From Adineta ricciae (Eukaryota > Rotifera > Eurotatoria > Adinetida > Adinetidae): 64,000 bases of DNA. Positions within the stretch are counted from its first letter, which is position 1; each line of letters begins with the position of its first letter. A model generated the notes under the pieces. The model did not search any database, had not been told where the DNA came from, and worked only from the letters and a program-made list of their open reading frames with translations. Below are positions 25,156 to 36,918 of this stretch, piece by piece. The stretch lies in the NCBI GenBank assembly GCA_905250025.1, contig CAJNOJ010000047.1, positions 434,001-498,000 of the forward strand. Reading direction: 5' to 3'. The position numbers and the translations under genes are program-made.

Positions 25156-26839
25156 ATGAAGTGTTTCACTTGGCTATTTTTTATTTGCATTTGTACATTT
25201 GTTAATGTCCTTAGCAAAGAAGTTCGTATTTGAACCAATTTTTGTAAATCTCTTTTGTATATTTGGTTGCATTAGGACGTTCTCTCTGAGAAAATTCAAC
25301 AACTAACGGACTGGTCGCTTAAGAAGCCGATTATTCGCTTAAATAATGAACGTTTCAAACATTTTGTAAAAACTGCTCCGAGAAATTATTCGATGATCAT
25401 CATGTTGACTGCACTTTCACCACAAAGACAATGCGGTGTGTGCAAGTAAGATTATTTTCACAGAATTCTCTTCGATTTTCGTTATCGGTTTGGTTTCTAG
25501 ACAAGCCCATGATGAATTTCAAATCGTCGCACAAAGTTATCGATATTCAAGTGCATTTACAAATCGACTCTTCTTTGGTATGGTCGATTTTGATGATGGA
25601 CAGGAAGTATTTCAATACGTATGTATCGTTTTTTGTCTTCGAAATGTTCCTTTCTAAACGGATTTGATAAAAAAATGTGTACGAAAGTCTATAGTGATAT
25701 TGTTGCGCGTTTGGAAAAACCACTGAGAATCAGAGTTATTTTGGTATTTTAGTTGAAATTAAACTCTGCACCAGTCTTTATTCATTTTCCACCAAAAATG
25801 AAACCAAAAAAGAACGATTTCATGGACATTAGTCGGTAAGTTGATCTTAACAGCAACTTTTCGATCTTACTTCTTGCTCGTTTTGCTTTCGTAGATCAGG
25901 ATTCTCTGCCGAACAAGTCGCTAAATGGATTCAAGATCGTGCCGATGTTCACGTAAGTCGCATAAACTCTTCTTCCTAAACTCATCCTACATCATCTCAC
26001 TTTAGATTCACATTTTTCGCCCGCCAAACTACTCGGGATTTTTGTTAGTCGTATTACTTGTTACAATGATCGGTGGTCTTCTCTACATCAAACGAAATAG
26101 TCTCGAATTTCTCTACAATCAAGTCGCTTGGGGAATGTTTGTCATTGTAAGTTCACTTTGAATCTCAGACATCGCATTCGATTGATTCGCGCTTGTTTAG
26201 TTGGCTATTTTAATTTGTATTTCGGGACAAATCTGGAATAGTATTCGAGGTTCACCATTCTTACACCGTAATCCGCAAACCGGCCAAATTGTAAGTCGAG
26301 GTTTTGAATAAATACGAAAATGTTGTTTTCCCAGGGTTTATTTAGTGGAAGTTCAGGATATCAATTCATCGCCGAAACTTATGTCGTAAGTTCGATAAGA
26401 ATTCACCTCGTTTTTTTTTATTAATATTTGTTCATTTGTCTTTAGGTCTTCGTACTCTATATCCTTTTTCTTGCTGATTGATTTATTTTTAGGACAAATG
26501 CAAACTTTTATTCTCCTTAACTTCTCTTTCCTTTTTCTTTTCACATTTCGGAGTTTGCGGCGGTATGATCTTATTGAACGAAGCACCCAAACTAACCGGT
26601 CAAACTGGCAAACGTAAAGGTCAGTTCACAACATACCTTTTTTGCTCGATGAACGCTCACGATATGCTTTCTTTCAGCCATGACAGCTGTTCTCGGCATT
26701 TTAATGGTCGTGTTCTTCTTCAGTTTCTTACTTTCTGTATTTCGAGCTAAATATCAAGGATATCCATACAGGTATGTCGTTCTTTACTCTTAGATTTGGT
26801 CTGATGGTTGCTTTTCATTCTAGCTTTTTAATAAAATGA
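25156..26839 (+). CDS. TUSC3/MAGT1: Oligosaccharyltransferase thioredoxin subunit OST3/OST6 (MAGT1/TUSC3)
   Basis: Twelve exons: 25156-25221, 25276-25445, 25501-25618, 25753-25835, 25895-25952, 26006-26146, 26201-26290, 26335-26385, 26446-26458, 26545-26619, 26678-26771, 26824-26839 (975 nt, 324 aa; human paralogues are about 335-348). It has a signal peptide, then a lumenal thioredoxin-like domain with the redox motif CGVC at 75-78, then four membrane helices and conserved stretches [10 protein letters not shown] and [14 protein letters not shown]3/6 subunits form mixed disulfides with substrates to help STT3B-type N-glycosylation in the ER; MAGT1 is also linked to magnesium transport. The intron between exon 9 (13 nt) and exon 10 reads AT...AC with U12-type signals. 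Only this splice restores the family spacing between AETY and GM (11 residues). Confidence 0.95.
26459..26544 (+). other. Putative U12-type AT-AC intron
   Basis: 86-nt intron beginning ATATCCTTTT and ending in AC at 26543-26544. The 5' end fits the minor-spliceosome donor consensus. TCCTTAAC at 26514-26521 fits the U12 branch-point consensus, with the branch A about 24 nt before the 3' end. No GT-AG alternative keeps the frame. It follows a 13-nt microexon at 26446-26458. Confidence 0.8.
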
Positions 26840-27084
26840 TCGATCAATTGTGATAAAACACCGTCAACGTCATCATAAACTGAAACATTGAAATGTCCAC
26901 AATTGTTTTTCTCAACGTATTGTTGTTTTAATCTGTCTAGTTAGTTTAAAAACAAGAAAAAAAAGCAGAACGTCAACGATTTTTGTATTGTTTTCTTTCT
27001 CTCGTTGTGACATTAAAAAAATCATGGAAAAACGCGAACCTTTCTTTTCGTTTCCTTCTTGTTGATAAAAGTAAAAGTCGTGTA

Positions 27085-27972
27085 ATGGCATTGATTCGTT
27101 CATATATCGAACAACAATTGAACGAAATCGAACTACTACGTTGTTGTTACCCATCTACAGACGAATTCTATCTCGATGATATCGATGCATTCAATGAAGC
27201 CAAACAATTCATTGATGGGAAACAAGATAATCTTCAAAGAAATCTCAGTTTCATTCTTAAACTCCAACTGAACGACATCAATGTAAAAAAATTCGCTATT
27301 GTTCACTGTAAAATCACTGATCTTCTTATTCTTTAGACGACAATTGAACTGCAATTTGTTTATCCGATTCATTATCCTGAATTACCTGTTGATATTCATC
27401 TCCGAACGTATCTTTCGCGCGAATTGTATGAAAAATTTCATGAACTAGTCAAACAGTTTCACAAGGAGAAATCTTCCGTCGAAGAACCATACGTAATGGA
27501 ATTTCTCTCTTGGATTCAAGATCATTACCAGATCTTCACTCCATCGAAAAACACAACTGAACAACTCCCGACGAAGAAGTCTTATGCGCGGCTGTGGACT
27601 TACAGTCATCATATTTATAACACAGAAAAACGTCGAAATATTGTCAATTGGGCGAATGAATTACATTTGAATGGATTTTCTCTACCGGGTAAACCGGGTA
27701 TCATATGTGTTGAAGGGCAACAGTGTGATGTGGATGAGTATTGGTCACGGTTACGAAAATTAACATGGAAGCGATTGCAAATGAAAGAGAAAGAACTGTT
27801 CGACGATCATCATGAAGAACATTTACGTTTTCAAGGATTCGAAGAATTGAATTCGTTGCTTGATAATAGTGGCAAAGGTGATTTTGGACAATTTCATCAA
27901 TATTTACAAGAGAAACAACTAGAAAAAATGTTTCATCTTTATTTCGGTTTTGATGGGAATGATAAAAAATAA
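27085..27972 (+). CDS. RWDD2: RWD domain-containing protein 2 (RWDD2)
   Basis: Two exons, 27085-27282 and 27337-27972 (834 nt, 277 aa), with a 54-nt intron. The N-terminal half is an RWD domain (LNEIELLRCCYPSTDEF through LQFVYPIHYPELPVDI), and the C-terminal half is the DUF1115-type domain found in RWDD2A/B (SHHIYNTEKRRNIVNWANEL, LNGFSLPGKPGIICVEG, YWSRLRKLTWK). The cellular role of the family is poorly known. The stop at 27970-27972 lies only 34 bases before the SMIM20 start. Confidence 0.88.
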
Positions 27973-28006
27973 AATCTGTTTCAGATTGTTCCTTCTCTAT
28001 CGTATT

Positions 28007-28395
28007 ATGAATTCTCAACAGCCAGAAAAACGTTTACCCAGGCCTGATCTACGGCTCAGTTCATCCAAATGGAGTGCCGCTCAAACTGGCGGTATGGCAA
28101 CACGAGTAGCGATCGTTGGTACTGTCGCTGCAATCGCTGGAGCATTAGGATTAGTATTTATCTACCCGTATTTAAATATCGATCGCTATCGTAAGCCAGA
28201 GCCGAAGAACTTGTCTCGATAGTATCATGTGTTTGATTTTTAGGTAGTATTCAAAAACATAACCGCGCGGGAATCAATCCGGAAGACGTACAACCGGCTG
28301 GTAAATATCAATTAAGGTCTATTCACACGCTAATGAATTTGTTTTTAGGTTTGCCCGTGTGGCGCGATCCATTCGATAGAAAAAAAGCTGGATGA
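28007..28395 (+). CDS. SMIM20: SMIM20/MITRAC7 homologue (phoenixin precursor)
   Basis: Three exons: 28007-28190, 28244-28300, 28349-28395 (288 nt, 95 aa). One membrane helix (about 32-52, VAIVGTVAAIAGALGLVFI) is followed by the diagnostic tail NRAGINPEDVQPAGLPVWRDPF, given here as NRAGINPEDV plus QPAGLPVWRDPF. Vertebrate SMIM20 is a small inner-membrane factor that stabilises newly made COX1 during cytochrome c oxidase assembly, and its C-terminus is the proposed source of the peptide phoenixin. The N-terminus is about 25-30 residues longer than in human SMIM20. In the tail, Asp replaces the Gly that precedes the dibasic site (DPFDRKK). A TTTCAG acceptor-like site lies in the 34-bp gap upstream. 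Confidence 0.87.
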
Positions 28396-30276
28396 ATTTC
28401 ATTGAACATCCGTTCTCTGTCTCTCTCTTTCCCTTTTGTGTGTAGATTTACATTTTGTCTTTTTAAATAAACATAAAAACCTGTTTCCTTTCGATCAGAT
28501 CCAAATCTCAAAGGTCATCTAAAACGGAAAGAAACGACTTGCAAGCAAATTGTTTATATCAATCTAATGGATTTATTTTTCCATTACCGTTCCGTGCGTT
28601 GTCTTTGCGGTTTATCGGGAATGAGATAAAAACGATAATGTACGTTTTCTTTTCTGTCTTCTCTCCTTCTCTCATTCCCTATATAAAGAACAGTTTTGTC
28701 CTTATACACACTTCAAGCACATATCGATGTAAGTACAACGACGAACGTATTGTTATCATAATTAGTACGGTATATTCAAAGAAGAAACCAGGATCAATTA
28801 CAGTTTGTAATACAGTACTATTCAAGCTGTAAGTCGATCGATTTCTATTAAACAAGTTTCTCTCATGTTCGTTTGAGTTAATTCAATTAATCGATAAGAA
28901 CTAATCTGTACAAGATCGTTAATAAATTTTTATTAAGATGATTATTACTAATCAATGATTGATTATCTCGTTCGAAAAAGTTATTTAAAGAATCGCGTTC
29001 TTCCTTCGCGCTCTTATCTCTCAAGGTTTTTTCGCACTTCGACTGTATTTAAAACAAAAGCAAATTAAGTATTTGCCTCCTTTTACGACTTGAATGTTAC
29101 CTTGCATACGTAAGAATGTGGAAGACTTGACTTTATGAGAGAATATAAATGAAAATGATGCATCTGAGACATTCTTTCGAGGTCAAATGATAATGACGAG
29201 AAAGAGAGCGAGGAAAAAACTGGCATTATCATTATCATTTAGGCAGTCGAAGAAGTTCGTTTAGACGAAGATATCGCTGTCAAGGAGAAATATCTTCTAG
29301 TTGAGATGAATAAATCGTCTCTCTGATGATGTTTATCAGATTTTTTTGTAAAGCTTTCTCTTCGAGAACTTCTTTTTTTGTTATTTTAACTGAGGCAAAT
29401 AACAAAAATCACTTCTTTGCTTTATCACTAATGACCTTCGACAGGTTGAAGACAGAACAGTTGGTCGAGTATACATATTTGTTTCTTCCATTTGCATGTA
29501 AAATGAGAAGATACTACTGTTGACACCAGTCCGTTATCATTCCATTAACGTTATTTTCCATTTCTCCAACGCGTTCGTGGCTCTTTCGTCTTTTTACAAT
29601 GCCAGTGAAGCTCAATTAAACAATCGGTCTAAGTCTCTCGCTTACACGATAAGTGTCCCACCCTTGTTTGACTTCTTCTCGCGATTATGCAATTCTCCTC
29701 GCGTTTGTGTCAGTAGTGTATGTTGACGATCGATTAATAACGATACACAGAATATAAATATCGTTCGTGAGATGATAATCATTGACATTGAAAGGCAAGA
29801 ATAATTATAGATATTAAATGTTTGTTCATACCCTGCAGAGAAAGATTTCATCTCAATTTTTTATCACTAGCACATCGCATCATCAACGATGCCCTCACCT
29901 CCTTAGATTCGATTACTAAATGAAGTGTAATTTTCATCATCGATCTTCGCGGAATAATTGTACAAGAGAGAGAGAGAGAAAAGATCTCATACAGACAACA
30001 GATTATTTAACATAGAAAGAAAAACAATGCGTAGAAATATGTAAATACTCAACTGAAAAAGCTCCGTTCTCTCTCACACTATTGTGAGGTTAGTTTTATC
30101 CTTGGACATACATATACGTAAGTGAGGATTGCGATAACAAGTAACCGAGTAGTAATAACGTTTCGTCACGTACATATATACATACAATTCGACAATCAAC
30201 AGATATGTATACATTCATCGAGCGATCCTTTCTTTAGATCTCCTCTAGTCATTTGCTCAACAACAACAACAACAAC
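28396..30276. other. Intergenic, no gene seen
   Basis: About 1.9 kb of AT-rich DNA. AATAAA near 28466 probably ends SMIM20. A CAA repeat at 30259-30276 directly precedes the ATG of the next gene. Open frames here are short, low in complexity and without domains. Confidence 0.5.
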
Positions 30277-32495
30277 ATGGCTTACATAATCAATGATATT
30301 CTTCTTCTCATTATCTCGATCGTAATGGTAACATCCAAGCCATGTGATATACTGGAAAATATGTCATGCGAATGCCATTCATCGTTAAATAACCAAACTG
30401 AACAATTGGCTTGTACAAATCATCATACACCATTGAATGGTTCAATCAAAATAACAAATTTTACTTTGCAAAATCCGCGAACATTCGATTCGTTTCATTT
30501 AACTTTTCATGCAAGAGATTTCAATATTAGTGCAATGTTCATCAATCAGTTATCGTATCTGTTTCCTCGACCATCGAGTTCGGGCAGACGACAAAGCATG
30601 TTGAAGATCATTTTAACGTTTCAAGATTATCTTCAATTACATTTCGAAGACTATTCGTTCTATCAACTCTTTGGAGAGAAATCTGAGTACACAACGAGTC
30701 TCTCGTTGGAATTAACATCGAGTGGACATATTTCATTTTCACCAATGGCATTCAATCAACTGACTGTCGATCAAATGTCATTGCATAGTTCATCCTTGGA
30801 ACCGTACTCATTCGAGGAAATCTTTAATCAAACGAATATCGGTAGTTTAGCAGTCGAAGGTAAGAAGACCGATGTGATCTGCAGTGTTTTATCTATGTTT
30901 CTGCAGGTTGTACACCGCGAGTGAATAACACGCTACGAAGATATTTCAACGGGAAAATTCGTTCAGGAAAATTTACTAAAATGGTCGAAATGGTCTCGAG
31001 TGAGGAATTCCCGAATTATCCGGTCGGCTCGATGATTATCGAGGCACATGAACCACGAAAACTGAATGCTTCATCTTTTGCTTCTTATTATCATTTGCAC
31101 GGTGTACATTTGATTCGACCGAAGTTTTTCTTCGATAACCGGTCATTTGATGGTTTTCAATACCTACCAAACCTCGAAACAATCGAACTCGATGCCGAAA
31201 CAATCAAAGGTTAGAAAAGCAGAGGAATGTTTGTTGAATCTCTATTGATATTTTTCTAGATAATACATTCAAACCTGTCTTGCGTACTCGGTTTTTTACT
31301 CTCGGATCAAATGTTCGTTATCTTTCTGAACATTCATTTGATCATTTAGATTATTTGACACGTTTCGATCTCTCAAAAGTGATTCTCGATCAACTGTATC
31401 CATCGTCAAAATGTATTCTAGCTCGTCATTTGCAAAGACAATTGAAAGCAAATCCATCGATGATTATTCTTCCGCCACAAGCCGAATTTTGTGATTGTGT
31501 TTATGATTTCATTCTCAATTTGATCAACAAAAAACCGGAGCAATCATATACAGAACTATGTGAGAACACTCAACAAGAACGTTGTCAACTGAGTGAATGC
31601 GACGTGGTGAAAAAGTTTCGTTTTCCTTCAAAAGAACCATCTAACAGTCGAGAAGTCATCCCATCAATCGATGCCAGTATTTCTGATAATCCAATCACAT
31701 TCAATTCAAATCCCGACCGTTTCCCGTCTTACATACCTCGTCATCCACCGGTATATCATGGTTCGAATTCGAACGATGATTCAAGTGGCTCATCATATGC
31801 AGAAACACAGGTGATTATTATACAGCCAGTTCAGTCATTACCGGCAGCAGCAGCGGCGGCATTACCGCGATCTGATCCCGCGTTGAGAAAGCGAACGAGA
31901 AAGGGAAAGAAGAAAAGTCGAAAACATTTCCCTCAGAATAATCCATTATTCTCCTATAATGGACCTCATTGGTGATCTTTTTCATATTTTTATAGTTTTT
32001 TACTTACCCTCTTTTCTTCGTATGACATTTTGCCGTTTTTTTCTCTTGCTTCATCTTTTCCCCTGTTTCCTCTCACATATAATTTCATATAAAGTTGACA
32101 TAGTTAGCTTTCAGTTAAGACTGATGATCACTCTGAGCTCTTGACTCTTTAGGACAAATTTTACTTTCTTCTATTTTTAGGGTTTACACGCATCATCATT
32201 CAAAGCAAATAAGCCGATCGATCCAAATGAAATCTCGACCGATGATGATGATGATGTCAACATTAATTCTCAATCAGCGATCCATAAATCTCAATTGTTA
32301 ACCGATAATGACGAACACCAGCAATTAATAATCAGAAACAAACGCTTAAAATCCATTGCATTGTCATTATTAGGTGTTACAGTCATAAGTGTTCTTGTCG
32401 TTGGAACAATCATTTGGTATTTTAACCGCCGTGCATCCATAACATCGACTAAAACTGGCTTTCGACGCGTCCCGCCAGTCAGTTCGAATGTTTAG
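30277..32495 (+). CDS. LRR-like type I membrane protein, family not recognised
   Basis: Four exons: 30277-30859, 30907-31209, 31260-31810, 32181-32495 (1752 nt, 583 aa). Start ATG at 30277 gives a signal peptide (MAYIINDILLLIISIVMVTS). The ectodomain has a Cys-rich cap (CDILENMSCECHSS), irregular leucine-rich repeats (SFDGFQYLPNLETIELDAE, HSFDHLDYLTRFDLSKV), many NxS/T sites and a second Cys cluster (CDCVYDF, CENTQQERCQLSECDVV). Next come a disordered stretch, one helix near the C-terminus (LSLLGVTVISVLVVGTIIWYF) and a short basic tail. It looks like a cell-surface adhesion or recognition protein. The last intron (370 nt) removes an Ala- and Lys-rich open stretch that could instead be retained as an alternative end at 31975. 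Confidence 0.68.
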
Positions 32496-33782
32496 TCTTT
32501 CAACAAGCAAGAACATCTAACAAATGTATATCGACATTGTCCGGTGACAGAGTATCATTTTTTGTCTCTTTTGTTCGGCTTTACATAATTATTTATGCAT
32601 ATGGAATGAACACTCTCGATGGGAAAGTGATGATGAAGAACTCCGATAGCCATTAATGACCTTGTCCTAGATGGAAACGATTATGTATGAATGACGTGCA
32701 TATGTTCTCTTCTATTCTGTCATTTAGTTAACTCAGGGACAAGATTCTTTCGAACACAACTACGCTTAATGCCCATCAACATTCCTATTAATTGCAAATG
32801 AGAGAGAGAGAGAGAAAGCGAGTTTCGTGTCAAAAGAAAAGTATCCGTAGCAATGCTTTTTTTTCTCTTGTGCTTTTCATTAATCTTTCTATCTTATTCA
32901 TGTTTGCTTGTTTTTGTTTTCTGCTTGGATGATCCTTCTTCTTTATCGTTTCGAATAGCATAGATCAGCGTACACATTTATTGATTTCAGTATTCTTTCT
33001 CGGTAGATTTTTACGTATTCGTTAACATTTTCGTTTTATTGTTCGATTTGTTACATAAATATCTTTGAACGAACAGCTTTCTACAAATCAGTCAATCCCA
33101 GATGATTTCAGACCATGGCCATGCCTAATGAACAGGACCTACATAGACCTGGAAAGTCGGAACTGGGTGACCTCGACTTGCCAGTAGCATTCTGCATCTC
33201 TGCCGATGATTTTTACAAAGATCTGCCTTTCTTGAACGGATCAAACGATATATGCGGAAAACGTTCGGATCTGATTAGACATAAACAAATCTTTATCTTG
33301 ATTTGACAAAGCGATCATGTCCCAGAAGTTCTCTATCAACGTAATTATCTGCAAAAACGTCCTTAGATACCTCAAGTATTGTTATGAGTGTCGATTTCGT
33401 CAGCATGTCTACCCATTTGAATACGAAGGTCAGTCGCATCATTGCTGACATTCTTACAATTCGTTTATTTATGCTTTTGATGTATTGACAGAAAACAGCA
33501 GTCATCTAATCAACAGAAAAGGCATTCAAGATTTTATCAGATGACGAATGATTGAATTCTCGAAACAGATTTGTACGAAAAGAAGCTCAGATGGCACTAT
33601 TGATCAAGGAGAAAAACTTGTCAAATGTTTTACTTTTGATTGGATGCAGTTTCGTTTTAAATTCACCTGAACTACTCCTATTGAGTAACGTAGCGTGGCA
33701 TGTTGTTGGCAATCAAATCCATTTAAATGAAAATTTCATACAGAGCAAACAAATTGTATTTCGTTTCTTTTTTTCCGTCGAA
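32496..33782. other. Intergenic with weak orphan ORFs
   Basis: About 1.3 kb. Small open frames at 33115-33306 (plus) and 33293-33505 (minus) have fairly protein-like composition but no domains and no splice-supported extension, so I do not call them genes. GA repeat near 32800. Confidence 0.4.
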
Positions 33783-34470
33783 ATGTGTTCGAGGTACTTG
33801 ATAATCTTCGGCTTTGTTCTGATCTACACGTTGAATGTCACGTTTGCCGCTTATGGAGATCATAAACATAGAGATCCAATCGATTACACTGACGATGATG
33901 TGAATAGATTGTTCGAACAATGGGAGGTAATGTTCAGGGGAATTGTTTCTTGTCTAAACTGATTTTCGATAGGAAAATGACGAAGATGGTTCATCGAAAG
34001 ATGATGAAGACGATCCGAGAAAACATCAGCCGAAACGACCGCTCACTGGAAAAGATCCCGAGAAGTTATTTGCTCAAATGAAAAAAGGACAAGCAACGAT
34101 GCTAACTGCACTCGTCGCCGGCAACCCAACGAAACGTGAAACTGAGCAAATTGCACTAATATGGTGGATGGGATTACGAAATGCTCTCTACGACGTGCAT
34201 AAGTAAGATTTTTTTAGAAATAAAACAAGAGACAATCTTTTGGCATCGTAGATTCGTAGGTGATGATAACAAAATAGTGTTCGGCATTGATGATGGTTCA
34301 CGTATATACGAAATCAAAGAGTTTCTCATCAATCAGCCCGAATGTTATGAGGTGATTATTGACCAACAAACATTTCCAGGACGAGGCTCCAAAGTAATCT
34401 AGTTTTGAAGAAATAATCTTATTGTATCAGAATCTTTTAGCCAACGAAAAGTAAACTCAAAGAACTATGA
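33783..34470 (+). CDS. MESD: MESD/Boca LRP chaperone
   Basis: Four exons: 33783-33926, 33973-34202, 34252-34393, 34441-34470 (546 nt, 181 aa). A signal peptide (about 1-22) is followed by an acidic linker (DYTDDDVNRLFEQWE) and the MESD core: QMKKGQATMLTALVAGNPTK, ETEQIALIWWMGLRNALYDV, IDDGSRIYEIKEFL, FPGRGSK. MESD is an ER chaperone that folds beta-propeller/EGF modules of LDL-receptor family proteins such as LRP5/6. The protein ends LKEL, which resembles a KDEL-type ER-retrieval signal and is supplied by its own 30-nt final exon. The long charged C-terminal tail of vertebrate MESD is missing. Confidence 0.9.
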
Positions 34471-36918
34471 TCAAGTTCTTCCAAAACTACTCACTTACCG
34501 TTTACTTGGAATCAACAATTTTTTCATAAATCAGTCCAAAATCGATACGTGCCAAATTCAATAAACATTTTCTGCTTTTTTTTTATATACTAAACAAGTT
34601 CTGATATTATGGATCTCAGACAGATTTTGATTTGTATCTGTTTTTGAAAACTAAACTAAACTTGCGGAAATGATAACGAACTAATGAGTCGATTCATATA
34701 GAAATGAAAGCTATTCTCAGTCATGTGATATATAAGGCGCGATACAAACGATTAACCTTATTGACTTTTCAACATAAAAGTAGCATGAAGATTACATAAC
34801 CTCTTGATCGTCAGCAACCTTTCATTTTGAAAGAAAAAGTTAAGGTCAGCTTCTTAATCCGCATCAATTAACTTTCAGGTAGAAAAGCGAATTCGTTCTT
34901 CGCTATAAGAACGAAATCTTCTAAATAGTCGTCATTCCGATTTTGATTTGCCATTTGAGATGATTTATCATCAATGTTAGACTCTCTTGAGAACCAGACA
35001 AATTGAATCGACTTGATTGTTCTTGCTTTAATCGTTCGAGCATAGATAGTTCTCCCGAGAAAATCAATGAAGACATTTTCACGTCATTATGCGCATCTTA
35101 TTTCAAGATTTTCTATATCAATATTGAACTTCCATTTGATTTGATTGATTTATCTTCAATCCAGACAGCTCGTATTCTCATAACGAGAAAAAACAGCCTT
35201 CTTTTATCTAACCACTGTTTGTGACACGTCAGACGAGTTGGATCCTGGAACTGCGCTTATATATAATTCGATTGAGCTTTAGCATTATTGTCAATGTCAG
35301 AAGAAATTAGGGAGAACGAGAGAAATAGTAGGAACAATAAACTATCTAACGAAGAGAACAGTATATAATATATATATATAAATGCATTAATGGACGTTGG
35401 ATGTCTGACTACTCCATCAGTAGAAGAAATAGTTGCTACTTTTCCATTAGCTGTTACATACACGCAGGATGTGACTACATCCTTTTTTTGATGATTATTT
35501 TTCTTTCATCACAAAGTCAACTGATGATAGTGCCATGTACTGTAATTATGACCAGTTTCACTATCTTTTATCAATATTGTCAGTTGTGTTTATTGATTCG
35601 TGTTTATACATGATGTACAGAGTAAATAGAGAATGAGGTTTATTAAACCGACTGATTATATTCGATTCGTGTTATATCACAGATGCGACAGAAGGGAGTA
35701 GCAGTGACAAAATATCTTGTAAGTGTTCTTTTCTTTTCTTGTGTTATTTTAAAATGACTTGTCGAGCTTTAGGAGGCTTCGCGCGCGCTCTCATCTTTTT
35801 TCTTTGCGGTCAAGGTTTGTAATCCGTTTATATCTATTCTCGACGATATTCAAGCATGTGTTTGTATTCTATCAATCTTGCTATGTGCACTACTTATCAA
35901 TGAAATGAAGACGATCTCGGATGTGAAGTGCCAATAGATATATGTAATAATAATAATAATGATGATGATCATAATAATCTTCAATTGATTGTCTATAGCA
36001 TATCGAATCGATAGAGTTGAATGAAACAAGATAAAAAAAAGCGAGAAGAAGATCGATATATGCAATCAAGATGAGTTATGTCAGTATGTGACAGACAAAC
36101 TCGTCTTTATTTGATCTGATTGTCGGTTAAGTTCGATGCATTCTTGTCGTTTCCGTACATTGTTTTATGTAAGAAGTCATACTCATTCCGCTTCACATCC
36201 TAATTGTACTCTGTCGATTTCAATTAAAGATGAACTCGACATATTCCTACTTTCTTTTTCTTTCTTTATATTGTAACCCCTCATCCCGGGAGATGTTACC
36301 AAACACAACCCTATCCGCAATCCAATTAGCATTAGAGCTTCTCATTTATTCTTTCTGTTATTCTAAACCTTAGATAAACTGCAATGCAAAATGAACAATA
36401 GTCACTTTTTCTCCCCTAATTTTCCCACGAATTCGCGTCGTTTCCTGGAATCTAATCGAAAAATGTCATTTTTCTTTTCTATCATTCTAATTGTTCTTCA
36501 CTTTTTTCAAGAAGAGCTGCCTGTTTATGTCGCCTTCGTTGACATACTCTTCTAATAACTTCTATCTATTAGTGCTCTTCTTTGTTCGCCTGAACTCATG
36601 TCACCAACAAGATTTGACTCAACAATAGAGTATCAGATCTTCTTCTTTTCTTCCTATTTCATCCATCATTTCCAATGTCACAGTAACAACAGTTGAGGAA
36701 AAAGATAATAATAAATCGTGGTATTCGCATACTTTCCTTTTTTTCTGTCTTGATACTCGATCTTTTCTTTTCTCTTTTTTATACTTCAGATGAACAATGA
36801 ATATTCGTCAACAATTCTGTTTTTCCTTTACATTCGCTCTCTCACCGTTCGACGAAGAATAACATTTACATCATCAGTCAGATTGAACTTGCAATTTTCG
36901 GATTATTAAAACGACGGC
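34471..36918. other. Intergenic, upstream of IQSEC
   Basis: About 2.4 kb, AT-rich, with simple repeats (TA tract near 35370-35382, TAA/TGA repeat at 35945-35970). No convincing gene. Probably MESD 3' UTR plus distal promoter or 5' UTR of IQSEC. Confidence 0.45.

Noticed and set aside
33115..33505. Small plus and minus open frames between the LRR-like gene and MESD.
   Set aside because: No domains, no splice partners and antisense overlap; insufficient to call a gene.
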